From: Nitrospiraceae bacterium
GTDB taxonomy: Bacteria > Nitrospirota > Nitrospiria > Nitrospirales > UBA8639
DNA length: 64,000 bases
Assembly: GCA_020632595.1 (NCBI GenBank)
Contig: JACKFF010000011.1
Location: 1-64,000, forward strand
Direction of reading: 5' to 3'
Shown: positions 35,402 to 44,744 of the stretch, in pieces
Position numbering within the stretch: the first letter of the stretch is position 1
Layout: every line of letters begins with the position of its first letter
The notes under the pieces: generated by a model
Databases searched by the model: none
The model's input: only the letters and a program-made list of their open reading frames with translations
Told to the model about the DNA's origin: nothing
Translations under genes and position numbers: made by a program

Positions 35402-36301
35402 TCAGGGAATATCTAATCCATCACCGACATATTCATCCTCCTTGATGACGTGATCGTCTTCTTGAGACGCAGGTTCGATAGCGTGGTATTGCTCAGAATT
35501 CCAAATATTATTTTCGACTTTTCTGGCCACGGTAATAAAACCGGAATGAGCAACCATTCGGTGATCGGGTCGAACACTCCGTCCTTTAATATTCCACGTC
35601 CGCAACAACGTTTCAAAATTTTGAACCATGGTAAAAACTCGGCTCTGCTCCAAAGCCTGTACCGTTTGCATCACCTGTGGTACCGTCGGGACATAACTCA
35701 AATACAGCCCACCGGACCGCAATGCCCGTGCCGCATGCGGAACCACTCGCCAGGGTTCAGGAAGATCCAACACCACTCGATCAAACAGCCAGGAAGACGC
35801 CCCTTCCCCAATCTCGATACCTTCGTATGCATTACGAATCTGAAGAAAATGGTTAGGTACCTTTCCCATGAACCGTTCGATGTTTTTCGTGGCCGTAGCT
35901 GCAAAATCTTCTCGCATTTCATAGCTCACCACACACCCACGATCCCCCACCGCACGCAAAAGAGCCATTGTTAATGCCCCAGACCCCACCCCGGCCTCAA
36001 AGACCCTGGCTCCTGGATAAATATCCGCCCACATTGGAATGACAGCTAAATCTTTAGGATAAATCACCTGAGCTCCTCGAGGCATTTTCAAGGTATACTC
36101 AGCTAACGTTGGATGGACGGCTACCATTAACTTTCCATTGGAAAACTGGACCGCTGTTCCATCCGGTTTTCCAATAATGTCGTCATGGCTAATCCGGTCT
36201 CCACTATGCTGAAAGATTTCTCCGGCTTTAAGTGTGAGGGCATACGGCCGTTCTTTCTTGTCGATTAAATGAACTCGTTCTCCAGACTGAAATGTTTTCA
36301 T
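35402..36301 (-). CDS. trmI: tRNA (adenine-N1)-methyltransferase TrmI family
   Basis: A 299-residue class I methyltransferase. An N-terminal beta domain with HLIDKKERPYALTL and HDDIIGKPDG is followed by the SAM-binding motif FEAGVGSGALTMALLRAVG and DRVVLDLPEPW. This matches TrmI, which methylates A58 in the T loop of tRNA. It starts at ATG 36301; the longer frame to 36310 adds only three residues. It is downstream of nothing on its strand. A C-terminal acidic tail of about 30 residues exceeds the usual length. Confidence 0.9.
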   Translation of the reverse strand: MKTFQSGERVHLIDKKERPYALTLKAGEIFQHSGDRISHDDIIGKPDGTAVQFSNGKLMVAVHPTLAEYTLKMPRGAQVIYPKDLAVIPMWADIYPGARVFEAGVGSGALTMALLRAVGDRGCVVSYEMREDFAATATKNIERFMGKVPNHFLQIRNAYEGIEIGEGASSWLFDRVVLDLPEPWRVVPHAARALRSGGLYLSYVPTVPQVMQTVQALEQSRVFTMVQNFETLLRTWNIKGRSVRPDHRMVAHSGFITVARKVENNIWNSEQYHAIEPASQEDDHVIKEDEYVGDGLDIP

Positions 36302-36411
36302 AAGTCGCACATTCTAGCAAGGCTTTTCATCGCTTTGATACCCACCATAATAGTGGAACCTTCTTAAGTGGACCAACGGGACAATTAAACGACATTTCAA
36401 TGGGATCATTC

Positions 36412-36440
36412 TTGACACCCTCCCCATTCAGACGTATGAT
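36412..36440 (+). promoter_or_regulatory. Sigma-70-type promoter for ktrA
   Basis: A perfect -35 TTGACA (36412-36417) and a near-perfect -10 TATGAT (36435-36440) are 17 bases apart, the best such pair I noticed in the window. Transcription would start near 36447, leaving a leader of about 220 bases before ktrA. Confidence 0.65.
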
Positions 36441-36635
36441 TAGCTAACTTCAGTCTTTACACACCTCATACCTATCGCCACCAATTTCTCCCATTTTCCA
36501 GATTTTTGAAACTTTCAAATGTCACTTGTGCGAATATTCTCAACATACAAAAAACCGAATCCCGACTCTGGAACAAATCAGGAGAGTTTTCGTAACCACA
36601 GCACTCTCGGCTCCTCTTAATGAAGGAGTTGTTAC

Positions 36636-36662
36636 ATGATGAAAACAGTGGTCGTTGCCTAA
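36636..36662 (+). CDS. Eight-codon minicistron (MMKTVVVA) before ktrA
   Basis: An AAGGAG (36623-36628) is followed at good spacing by ATG ATG and six more codons, then TAA. The ktrA ATG lies six bases after the stop, in the same frame, and has no ribosome site of its own. The minicistron would deliver ribosomes to ktrA by reinitiation. An alternative reading is that ktrA once began here and the TAA arose by mutation. Confidence 0.45.
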   Translation: MMKTVVVA

Positions 36663-36668
36663 TCTACC

Positions 36669-37358
36669 ATGAAACGCCTTTTTACAGTTATCGGACTTGG
36701 GCGCTTCGGCTATAGCGTGGCACAAGGATTGGTCACCAAAGGATGCGAAGTACTTGCCATCGATAAGGATGAGGAAAAAATCCAGGCGATCAGTGATATT
36801 GCGACCTTTGCCGTCCAATGCGATGCGACTGATGAACGCGCGTTAAAAGCAGTCAGCGCTCAAAACGTCGATGTCGCTGTCGTCAGTATCGGTGAAAACA
36901 TTGAAGCCAGCATTCTTATTGTTCAAACACTCAAGGAAATGGGGGTAAAATCCATTGTGGCGAAAGCCGTGGCCCCAATCCAGGGAAAAATATTAATGAA
37001 CCTGGGAGTCGATGAGGTTATCTATCCTGAACGAGATGCGGCCATCCGTCTCGCACACAGGCTGGTCTCACCGAGTGTACTTGAATACTTAGAATTGGCC
37101 CCAGGCTTTAGTGTGGAAGAAGTGTCCGTTTCAGAGAGCTTGTCCGGATTGAGTCTTGAGGATGTTAAGTTACGCGGAAAGCATAACTTGAATGTGATCG
37201 GGATAAAAAAACAAGTAACCAGAATGGTCAAAGGGCGAATGATGAAAGAAGAAATATTTAATTTCACCCCAAAACCCGATGACGTTATTGAAAAAGGTGA
37301 TGTCCTGGTCATGATCGGCCGAGAAGAGGATTTAGACCGTTTTTGCAATAACGTGTAA
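36669..37358 (+). CDS. ktrA: KtrA/TrkA-family potassium uptake regulatory subunit
   Basis: A 229-residue cytoplasmic protein. The N-terminal RCK domain has the nucleotide-binding GLGRFGYSVAQGL and the acidic IDKDEE end of beta 2; the C-terminal TrkA-C domain (about 140-229) ends VIEKGDVLVMIG, as in subunits that bind cyclic di-AMP. KtrA gates a KtrB membrane channel, but no ktrB gene adjoins it, so the partner is elsewhere or it gates another channel. It is preceded by a strong promoter, a leader of about 220 bases and an in-frame minicistron. Confidence 0.92.
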   Translation: MKRLFTVIGLGRFGYSVAQGLVTKGCEVLAIDKDEEKIQAISDIATFAVQCDATDERALKAVSAQNVDVAVVSIGENIEASILIVQTLKEMGVKSIVAKAVAPIQGKILMNLGVDEVIYPERDAAIRLAHRLVSPSVLEYLELAPGFSVEEVSVSESLSGLSLEDVKLRGKHNLNVIGIKKQVTRMVKGRMMKEEIFNFTPKPDDVIEKGDVLVMIGREEDLDRFCNNV

Positions 37359-37760
37359 AAAATATAACAGTTCCGTCAATTACCTCTGCACTTTTTACTT
37401 CCTCTTCTGCTCTCCCCTATAAATTATTGGTTTTTCCCCTTTCGCACTATCCAGGGAATGCGATGGGCTACCGATTTCTTAAATAGGATCCCCAAGGTAG
37501 GGTTAGTTATAAGGATGGCAATTTTATCCTTATGTTTCATATTGTTATCCATTTAATGAAATGAGAGATTGATATCAAACCATCATAGAGAAAATCCAGC
37601 GTTAAAAAAAAGCGATTAAATTGCTTTCCATTAATGCCTTAACGGGTTGAAACATATTCATTGGCTTGGTTTTTGCTTTTGTAACATTACTTAAGATTCA
37701 CAATGATGTCGCACTATAACTATAGGTAATCGGAAACCTGAACCCCCAAGGGAAACTGTC
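37359..37760. other. ktrA-sigma factor intergenic region
   Basis: About 400 AT-rich bases. The only signal I can support is the sigma-54-type promoter at 37662-37677. No gene is supported. Confidence 0.5.
37662..37677 (+). promoter_or_regulatory. Sigma-54-type (-24/-12) promoter before the sigma factor gene
   Basis: TGGCTTG then four bases then TTGCT gives GG and GC spaced by exactly ten bases, as required for RpoN (consensus TGGCACG-N4-TTGCT). It sits about 85 bases before the sigma factor ATG. No enhancer site can be identified by eye. Confidence 0.5.
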
Positions 37761-38906
37761 ATGGAATACCAAACTGTTTTGGATGAGCCAACAGAAACCG
37801 AACTCGCTACCATCAAATCTGAAGGGGCCAAACATTTACCAAGAGGATTCGGGCCAGCTCTCGAATCGTTATACTTCCGATCATTTGGCACCCGACCTCT
37901 TCTCAATAAAGATTCTGAGATCGAATTAGCCAAGGAGATAGACCAAGCGTCTAGAGCCATCAGGGTCATCATTAAACAGAGTCTTCATCTCACTCATCCA
38001 GTAAAGAAGGGACCAGAAAGAGAAAAAACAATTGCTCTTCTCAAGGAAACGTTGGCCTTAAGTGGTTTTTCGACTCCCTCCATTGAAAAATTAAAATCTG
38101 TTCTGTTGGATTTAGGCCAAACGTATCCCTCGATGTCCTCATCCATTCAGGATCTCTGCCAACAACTTCAAAAAGCAAAATTTCAACTAGAGAAAGCGAA
38201 ATCCGAACTCGTTCAGCGAAATCTTCGCCTGGTTGTGGACATAGCGAAACGGTACACGGGGCATGGATTGGCCTTTTTAGACTTAGTCCAAGAGGGAAAT
38301 ATTGGGCTTATGAAGGCGGCAGAACGATTTCAATATCGCAAAGGGTTTAAATTCAGCACTTATGCCACATGGTGGATTCGACAAGGGATTACCCGATCAC
38401 TCGCCGACCAGTCTAGAACCATTCGTGTCCCTGTCCATTTAAATGAAATCTCCAACAAGATTGCTCGTGCCTCCAAACGGTTGACACAACAAAATGCCCG
38501 CCCAGTGCAGTTGGATGACATTGGAGAAGCGCTCAAACTGAGTGTGGAAAAAGTTCATGACACCATTCAGGCCTTTCAGGATCCTATATCGTTAGAAACC
38601 CCGGTTGGGGATGGAGAAACCTTTCTCACAGACTTCATTCCAGATACGGGAACTTTGACGCCGGATGGACCTGTCTCACGCCAAGAAACGAACCAACAAG
38701 TCGAACGGATCTTGGATTCGCTGACTCCAAGGGAACAAATGGTGATCCGCCTGCGTTTTGGCATTGGCCAAGACGAGCCATGGACCCTTGAAGAAGTCGG
38801 ACAAAGTATGTCGGTTACCCGTGAACGTGTCCGGCAAATTGAGGCCAAAGCCCTTCAAAAATTAAAGGAGCCTGCTTTGAAGGATATGCTTTCTTCCATT
38901 AAGTAG
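37761..38906 (+). CDS. RpoD/RpoS-family RNA polymerase sigma factor
   Basis: A 381-residue group 2-type sigma-70 factor. It has region 1.2 (YFRSFGTRPLLNKDSEIELA), a long insertion before region 2, region 2 (LVQRNLRLVVDIAKRY, DLVQEGNIGLMKAAERF, FSTYATWWIRQGI), region 3, and region 4 with TLEEVGQSMSVTRERVRQIE. Region 1.1 is short, so it is not the main housekeeping factor and is closer to RpoS-like or SigB-type alternatives. A sigma-54-type promoter upstream suggests control by RpoN. The stop is followed by no clear terminator. Confidence 0.9.
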   Translation: MEYQTVLDEPTETELATIKSEGAKHLPRGFGPALESLYFRSFGTRPLLNKDSEIELAKEIDQASRAIRVIIKQSLHLTHPVKKGPEREKTIALLKETLALSGFSTPSIEKLKSVLLDLGQTYPSMSSSIQDLCQQLQKAKFQLEKAKSELVQRNLRLVVDIAKRYTGHGLAFLDLVQEGNIGLMKAAERFQYRKGFKFSTYATWWIRQGITRSLADQSRTIRVPVHLNEISNKIARASKRLTQQNARPVQLDDIGEALKLSVEKVHDTIQAFQDPISLETPVGDGETFLTDFIPDTGTLTPDGPVSRQETNQQVERILDSLTPREQMVIRLRFGIGQDEPWTLEEVGQSMSVTRERVRQIEAKALQKLKEPALKDMLSSIK

Positions 38907-39066
38907 AAATTTGCTGCGTTTATTCCTTCAACACCCCCTTGAATTCAACCATTTCTTCTAGGTGAGCTTGTCTTTTCCAAGCAAGGACTTGTCAAGTAGA
39001 CAATTCACGCCTTAACATAGGGTTATTGGGCTCCTTTTTCATCCATGAATAAAAAGACCAGCGCAC

Positions 39067-39465
39067 TTGCTGCCTTCAGACCCTATTCATTATAGACTTC
39101 GACAAGAATTCAGGGGCCACCTTGAAGAATTCTACACTTATCTGAATCTGGCCCCTCCATACCATAGTATTGAAAAAGCGGTTCAATATTTTTCCAATAC
39201 ACTCAGAACAAGACCTGAGGAATTCTCTCAGGGACTGTTACAGGATGCGTCAAAAAAATGGGCCATGTTTCAGGAAATTTTCTTGGCCTCTGGCCTTCAT
39301 AAAAAGCATCGAGGAATCATTCAACAATTAGCTCATTCTCATCATATGACTTTAGCTGATGCACCTGAATCGCGGCGCTTCCTTCAAAATTTTTCAACAA
39401 ACTCCCAAGGATCCACTTCCAAGCAAACAACTCATCCATCACCTCAGGCAGTCCTCCCCCAGTGA
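39067..39465 (+). CDS. Unrecognised 132-residue protein with TTG start
   Basis: An open frame of 132 codons begins at a TTG without a good ribosome site; no earlier start exists because a stop lies 21 bases upstream. The sequence looks like a real helical protein (HLEEFYTYLNLAPPYHS, AMFQEIFLASGLHKKHRGI) with a low-complexity Ser/Thr/Gln-rich end. It lies between the sigma factor and lpxC on the same strand. I recognise no family. Confidence 0.4.
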   Translation: MLPSDPIHYRLRQEFRGHLEEFYTYLNLAPPYHSIEKAVQYFSNTLRTRPEEFSQGLLQDASKKWAMFQEIFLASGLHKKHRGIIQQLAHSHHMTLADAPESRRFLQNFSTNSQGSTSKQTTHPSPQAVLPQ

Positions 39466-39629
39466 CCAATCATCAATATCCATTTAGTGAAAAAAGTATA
39501 CATTTGTTTTGTTTCTGCAACACCTAGAAACAGAAATGCCTTTTTCCAACGACAAACACCGCCTTTCCATGAATCATCGCGTAGTATAAATTTTGCATAA
39601 TGTAAATTATAAAAATTCCCAGATACTTT

Positions 39630-40577
39630 ATGCGTCACCAACAAACACTCGAAACATCATCATTCTTATCTGGCATTGGTCTCCATTCTGGGAACCCGGC
39701 CTCAATTGCCATTCATCCAGCTCCGGTTAACTCCGGGGTGGTCTTCGTAAAGCATGTGGCTGATCAAATCCAGTCATGTCCAGCTAGCATTGCCTATTTA
39801 GGCCAAACTGATCATTGCACCACACTTCAAGTTGGTGATTTTGACATACAGACAGTTGAGCATGTGTTAAGTGCGCTGGCTGGTCTAGAAATCGATAACG
39901 CCTACGTGGAATTGCTTGGCAGTGAAATCCCTGCAGCAGACGGCAGCGCCATTCCATTTGTTGATATGGTTTACCAAAGTGGCGTTCTCACCCAGGAAGA
40001 ACCGCGAAAATACCTTAAAATTATTCAACCAATTACCGTAGAAGATGGACACCGATCAATCACCGTTCATCCCTCGGCACTCCCCCAAATTACCTATTTC
40101 ATTGATTTTCCGCATCCCCTTATACAACAACAAGAATATCATCATTTTTGCACGCCCCAGGATTATGGTAAAAATATTGCTGGAGCCCGTACATTCGCCT
40201 TTCGAAAGGAAGTCGAATTTTTATGGTCGCGAGGACTGGGGCTCGGTGGTTCACTACACAATACGGTCGTCTTTGCCGATTCGGGATTGGTCAATGATGA
40301 TGCCTTACGCTTCCCGGACGAGTGTGTTCGACATAAAGTGCTGGACCTTATTGGCGATCTGTCATTATTAGGCATCCCCGTTATTGGTCATTTCTTCGCA
40401 AAATGCGCCGGGCACGCGCTCCATACTCAATTGGTCCAAGCCATCATGCATAATCCTGACAAGTGGATCATGTTAAATGCGGGAGAATCTGGAAAGGATG
40501 AAATCTTCAACGGACAATCCTCCTCCAATCCTACGATTCATCTACCTGAACTCCAACCTGCCTTTCACGCATCCTGA
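39630..40577 (+). CDS. lpxC: UDP-3-O-acyl-N-acetylglucosamine deacetylase
   Basis: A 315-residue zinc enzyme for the first committed step of lipid A synthesis. It has SGIGLHSG near the start, the zinc ligand His in TVEHVLSALAG, the other two ligands in RHKVLDLIGDLSLLG, and HALHTQL at the C-terminal helix with the catalytic His upstream in IGHFFAKCAGHA. Length is close to the family norm. It confirms an outer membrane with lipopolysaccharide. There is no strong ribosome site before ATG 39630, and the 165 bases before it are AT-rich. Confidence 0.95.
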   Translation: MRHQQTLETSSFLSGIGLHSGNPASIAIHPAPVNSGVVFVKHVADQIQSCPASIAYLGQTDHCTTLQVGDFDIQTVEHVLSALAGLEIDNAYVELLGSEIPAADGSAIPFVDMVYQSGVLTQEEPRKYLKIIQPITVEDGHRSITVHPSALPQITYFIDFPHPLIQQQEYHHFCTPQDYGKNIAGARTFAFRKEVEFLWSRGLGLGGSLHNTVVFADSGLVNDDALRFPDECVRHKVLDLIGDLSLLGIPVIGHFFAKCAGHALHTQLVQAIMHNPDKWIMLNAGESGKDEIFNGQSSSNPTIHLPELQPAFHAS

Positions 40578-40694
40578 CTCCTCTCTATCTTTCCCTACCC
40601 TGTGCCCTCATCTGTCATTGCGTTTGCTTTCCACCCATCAATAAGTAATTCTTTTCTCCATTGTCTTCACCCTCTACGCGTGGTAGCGTCTGGC

Positions 40695-41246
40695 ATGACC
40701 ATCAGACTTCAATTATTTGCCCCCCCCTATCGAACAAACTGCCTTACATTATTTTTCTTTATTTGCGTCTGCCTTTTCCCGTGGACGCCCGCCTTAAGCG
40801 CTACACCAATAGAAAATGATCCAAAAGGGTTTTACGGTAGCCTCTGGGGCCATTCGCTCCAAGATCGCGCAGATTTAAAAGAAATCGATTCCATAGATTC
40901 ATTGCATATCTATACGATTAAACGGGGGGCACCACAGCTTGGATCCATTGAGTTGGAATCCGTCAAACTTTATACCTTGGATGGAAAGTACGCTCGGGCC
41001 CTCTTTCATTACCAGGGAGAAGCTATCCACAAAGCCATCTTACAGTACCTAAGAAATGAGTTTGGAAAAACAAACAACCCGTATGGATCCATGATCCGGG
41101 GATTAAGTCAACAGTACACCTGGCGCGGACCGGAAACCGAAATCACCCTTACCTATCATGGCTTTCGAGAGCGGGGAACTTTAACTGTCGAGGGTCGGAT
41201 CTATGCTCCTTTGTTTCTTGACACACTTTCTGAGAATTCTTATTAA
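40695..41246 (+). CDS. Unrecognised small secreted protein
   Basis: A 183-residue protein with a signal peptide (about 1-36, ending TPALSA). A longer frame back to 40602 would move the hydrophobic segment inside and is less likely. The mature part begins FYGSLWGHSLQDRADL, then several amphipathic strands (HIYTIKRG, TLTYHG). It resembles short periplasmic domains of the type at 20346 in layout. It follows lpxC by 117 bases on the same strand. Function unknown. Confidence 0.62.
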   Translation: MTIRLQLFAPPYRTNCLTLFFFICVCLFPWTPALSATPIENDPKGFYGSLWGHSLQDRADLKEIDSIDSLHIYTIKRGAPQLGSIELESVKLYTLDGKYARALFHYQGEAIHKAILQYLRNEFGKTNNPYGSMIRGLSQQYTWRGPETEITLTYHGFRERGTLTVEGRIYAPLFLDTLSENSY

Positions 41247-42286
41247 TTAATAGCTGAATTTTTTGCGTGGGCACCAACCATAAACCACCAGAAATCGTGA
41301 TAACCCTTCGCAGCCCTAGCATAGAGCTAATCTGTTCTTTCGGCTTACCTCTCCGCTCCGTATGACCATGTCAGCAACCTTTTGGCCCCAAACCCCTTAT
41401 CAAGGAATCGCATAAATATTATTTCACGCCACAAAGGGACAAAAATAATTGATTTCAAGTCGAGAATTGGCTCTCCTTAATCCCTATATCAAGAACAATC
41501 GGTCAAAAAGAGCATTACATCACATACGACAAAAATGTCTGTTATCGCTTGCAAATACCACTGCATCTTCAGGAATTGCCTGCTTCATGAAACCAGGCAG
41601 TGATCTTTCCAAGCACAAATTTATGCCATACAGCTTGGCTCCAGTTGCGCCAAAAGTATCCATGCCGCCAACTTGCCTTTAATTTCTTGCTCATCGCCAC
41701 ATAATTGAGCCATCATGGCGACCACTTCCAGCTCGGCCAAACAGATCCAATCAGTATATTTATCCCGCACCAAATTCGAGATATGAATTGAGGAAAACAA
41801 GAAACCATTAAGAATAGAAATCACACCAGGGAGAAGAGGATTTTCCTATGTCCGGGCTTGCTCCCATACAGGGAACCCTGAAGAATACTAAGCTAATTCC
41901 TCGCTGACAGCCCCCTCACCGCTGTCCTTCGCAGCTTATCTTCCAGGCTTAGCCGTGGTAATCCAATTCATCTCTCTCACCGAGAATGGGACATTCACTC
42001 TTCATGGAATCCATGATTTCAACGGACTTCAAAATGCTATGCACAAATAAGGAGCCATGGATATGGCCTGCTATCGGCTGAGGAAAGGTCATTCGAATCT
42101 GTTTTCATACTTTTCCAAATATAGCTCCCATGCCTCCTGAGTCCTCTTCAGGGTTTGCTGGCCTCGTATGGTAATCCATCCTCTCTCCGGCAAAATTCTA
42201 TCTCAAGCTCTTGACTCCTCCTGAAACAAGGTTCACTATAGGCCGGTTTTTTAATGTCATCCTAGCCGAGTACCAATAGGGACGCC
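41247..42286. other. Long intergenic region without a supported gene
   Basis: About 1,040 bases, the longest gap in the interior. Short frames (41449-41682 rightward, 41621-41824 leftward) lack ribosome sites and family features, and the sequence is mildly AT-rich with many stops in all frames. It may hold decayed genes or an RNA I cannot recognise. Confidence 0.5.
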
Positions 42287-43060
42287 ATGTCCAACTACAT
42301 TCGCTCGGATCTTCTCGCCCTCAATCCCCACCAAACGGTATCGATTCTGCGCGTTGGACAGGGCCACCATCAGGTCGTGATTGTAGATAACTTCTATCAA
42401 TACCCTGATGAAATCCTGAAAGTTGCGTTGAGCCTCCCCTATAGCGACCGATTCGAAATCGTGGGGAATTTTCCTGGAGTTCGCGCCCGACTCAATTATG
42501 AGCACTGGAAACTTGTGGAATCTCTAAGCGCCCTTTGGGGATGCCCTCTTTTCCCATTTTTTTCTCCCCAACCAGTCGTCTTTCAAGGAATCAAAACTGA
42601 CAACTACACGCTAAATATTGGGCAACGGCAACCTCACATTGATCAGGATATCACCGCCATGGTCTATTTGAATCCTGCAGATTCCTGTACGGGTGGAACC
42701 GGCTTATATCGCCACCGACCCACAGGGCTCGAACGCGTACCACCGGTACCTGACAGGACAATCCGACAACTTGCGAACCAACTGGAACTCAGTGACGAAT
42801 TTTTCAACAGCCCGGAAGGATACGAAAACTTTCAAAATAGCATGATTTTTAATCCACTCTTCGCTTGTCGAGACAATAGGTATATCAACGACGGAAATGA
42901 ATATTGGGAATTACTGAAACTTATCGAGATGCGTCCAAACCGATTGATGATGTTTGATGGACGGTGTTTTCATTCTCAGTATATCCAATCCGGCCACTAC
43001 AACCAGGCTTTTCGGGTGAACCAAATTCTGTACCTCAGTCAAAAGAAAAAAGTGCTCTGA
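42287..43060 (+). CDS. DUF6445-like putative 2-oxoglutarate/Fe(II) oxygenase
   Basis: A 257-residue protein with the DUF6445 layout: VVIVDNFYQYPDEILKVAL near the start, a HxD metal motif in QPHIDQDITAMVYL, a Gly-rich GGTGLYRHR strand, and the distal His and Arg in DGRCFHSQY and AFRVNQILYL. This His-Asp...His with a following Arg is the 2-oxoglutarate/iron oxygenase facial triad. The family is often found with peptide or tailoring genes, but neighbours here give no hint. It is preceded by an unusually long gene-free stretch. Confidence 0.82.
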   Translation: MSNYIRSDLLALNPHQTVSILRVGQGHHQVVIVDNFYQYPDEILKVALSLPYSDRFEIVGNFPGVRARLNYEHWKLVESLSALWGCPLFPFFSPQPVVFQGIKTDNYTLNIGQRQPHIDQDITAMVYLNPADSCTGGTGLYRHRPTGLERVPPVPDRTIRQLANQLELSDEFFNSPEGYENFQNSMIFNPLFACRDNRYINDGNEYWELLKLIEMRPNRLMMFDGRCFHSQYIQSGHYNQAFRVNQILYLSQKKKVL

Positions 43061-43276
43061 TACTTTAAGACCTTGGCCTCCCCACAACGCTTCTTTCGTT
43101 TTAATTAGATTTCCTACTCTTCCCAGTCAAAGCCTGAACAACTCTCAGACCATCATAGAGTTCGTTGTCTACATCTGGCTTCCAGAGGAAGAGAGAAGAT
43201 TCATCTCAACAAACAGTGGAAAAATGCCATGATCCGAAGGTGCATAGATTCAGGCCTTTGATGCTCTCTGGTCAGA

Positions 43277-44629
43277 TCATTCCGGTCCTGCTCCTTGAAA
43301 GTGGGCTTCTTCTTCGTACCCTGTCATCACCAGAAGAAACAGGCAGGCAACGAGAAACATGATGCCTGCAAAAAACCAATAGTAGTCGGGGCCGGTCAAC
43401 GCAACAGTCCCATCCGAATTTTGAATCCAAAAATTTACAAAGGCCGTAAATCCGTTCCCTAAGGACACGGACAGTAAAAACAAGCCCATCAGGAGCGATT
43501 TAAGTTTGAGCGGAGCCTGAGTATAGGAAAATTCGAGACAGGTAATAGACACCATGACCTCCGCCGCCGTAATGACTACGAAGGCCAATAACTGCCAGCC
43601 AATCGCCGGTTCCAGCCCCGACTCAATTTGTTGCTCAATATAGGCTGAGATCAGAAATGCCCCAACCGCCATAAAAAAGCCCATAGCCATTTTTCGCAAA
43701 GATGTGAGGAGTACCAATTTATTTAAAACCGGATAGACCACATAGGTAAACAAAGGAATAAACACCATGATCAAGACCGGATTCACTGCTTGAATTTGCG
43801 AAGGCAACCATTCAACACCCATCCAGACCCGATCCATATGTTGAGCTTGAAGGACCCACGCTGAAGAGGTTTGGTCATAGAGGGACCAAAAAAATGCGAC
43901 AAACACATAAATACCCGCCAGCTTCCCAATCGCACCCCATGTCTGGGGACGGGAAAGCGCTTGTAATACTCCTGCGCGGTCAGGAGGAATATGGGCATAG
44001 TGGTTTCGGCCGGACCAAAAAATGATGGTCGCCACAAACATCAGGATGCCAGGCACTCCAAATGCCAGGCCAGGGCCAAAATGCTCTAACAGCCAGGGGG
44101 TGAGCATCACAGATCCAAATGCACCCACGTTGATGGCAAAGTAAAACCAGGCAAAGGCCTTGGATAAAAGATGTCCATTAGCCAAACCAAACTGATCCCC
44201 CAAATTAGCTGACACGCAGGGTTTAATTCCCCCGGAACCGATCGCAATTAAGGTCAATCCAACAAGCAGGCCGAATCGGGTGTGATCCAAAGCCAAAACG
44301 ACATGACCACCACAATACACCAGAGAAAGAAGAATAATGGTTTTATATTTTCCCCAAAAAGCATCGGCCAAGATTGCTCCCAAAAAAGGGAAAAAGTAGA
44401 CCCCCGAGGCAAAAAGATGAAAATAACTTTTCGCCTCTGCCTCGCCCATGGGATCCAAGCTTCCCTCTGCATTCAGCAACATCCCCGTCATAAACACCAC
44501 CAGAATGGAACGCATCCCGTAGTAACTAAATCGCTCGGCGCCTTCATTGGCAACTAAATACATGACACCCGATGGCATGGAAGCCGTCGTCAATGGCTCG
44601 GTTCGAAATTCATGTTTTTTCATGAACAA
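43277..44629 (-). CDS. POT/PTR-family proton-coupled peptide transporter
   Basis: A 450-residue inner-membrane MFS transporter with about 12 hydrophobic segments. NEGAERFSYYGMRSIL near the start is the ExxERFxYYG signature for proton-coupled peptide symport, and FYFAINVGAFGSVMLTPWL is the second POT motif. It should import di- and tripeptides. The start is a TTG at 44629 or ATG 44623. It is divergent from the TonB receptor gene, with about 115 bases between. Confidence 0.93.
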   Translation of the reverse strand: MFMKKHEFRTEPLTTASMPSGVMYLVANEGAERFSYYGMRSILVVFMTGMLLNAEGSLDPMGEAEAKSYFHLFASGVYFFPFLGAILADAFWGKYKTIILLSLVYCGGHVVLALDHTRFGLLVGLTLIAIGSGGIKPCVSANLGDQFGLANGHLLSKAFAWFYFAINVGAFGSVMLTPWLLEHFGPGLAFGVPGILMFVATIIFWSGRNHYAHIPPDRAGVLQALSRPQTWGAIGKLAGIYVFVAFFWSLYDQTSSAWVLQAQHMDRVWMGVEWLPSQIQAVNPVLIMVFIPLFTYVVYPVLNKLVLLTSLRKMAMGFFMAVGAFLISAYIEQQIESGLEPAIGWQLLAFVVITAAEVMVSITCLEFSYTQAPLKLKSLLMGLFLLSVSLGNGFTAFVNFWIQNSDGTVALTGPDYYWFFAGIMFLVACLFLLVMTGYEEEAHFQGAGPE

Positions 44630-44680
44630 ACTTTCATCTGTAAGAAGTGGACAAGATCTGAAAATTGGTATAAATCCTAT

Positions 44681-44730
44681 CCGGTGGGAATGCCTGTGTC
44701 AGTCCGACAAGCAAACTTCCTCCCCACCGG
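44681..44730 (+). promoter_or_regulatory. Hairpin in the leader of the TonB receptor gene
   Basis: CCGGTGGG (44681-44688) and CCCACCGG (44723-44730) form a perfect 8-bp stem enclosing about 34 bases, just 14 bases before the likely start. A regulatory RNA element is possible. The sequence does not fit the cobalamin riboswitch consensus well enough to name it. Confidence 0.4.
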
Positions 44731-44744
44731 AATGTCATTGTATA

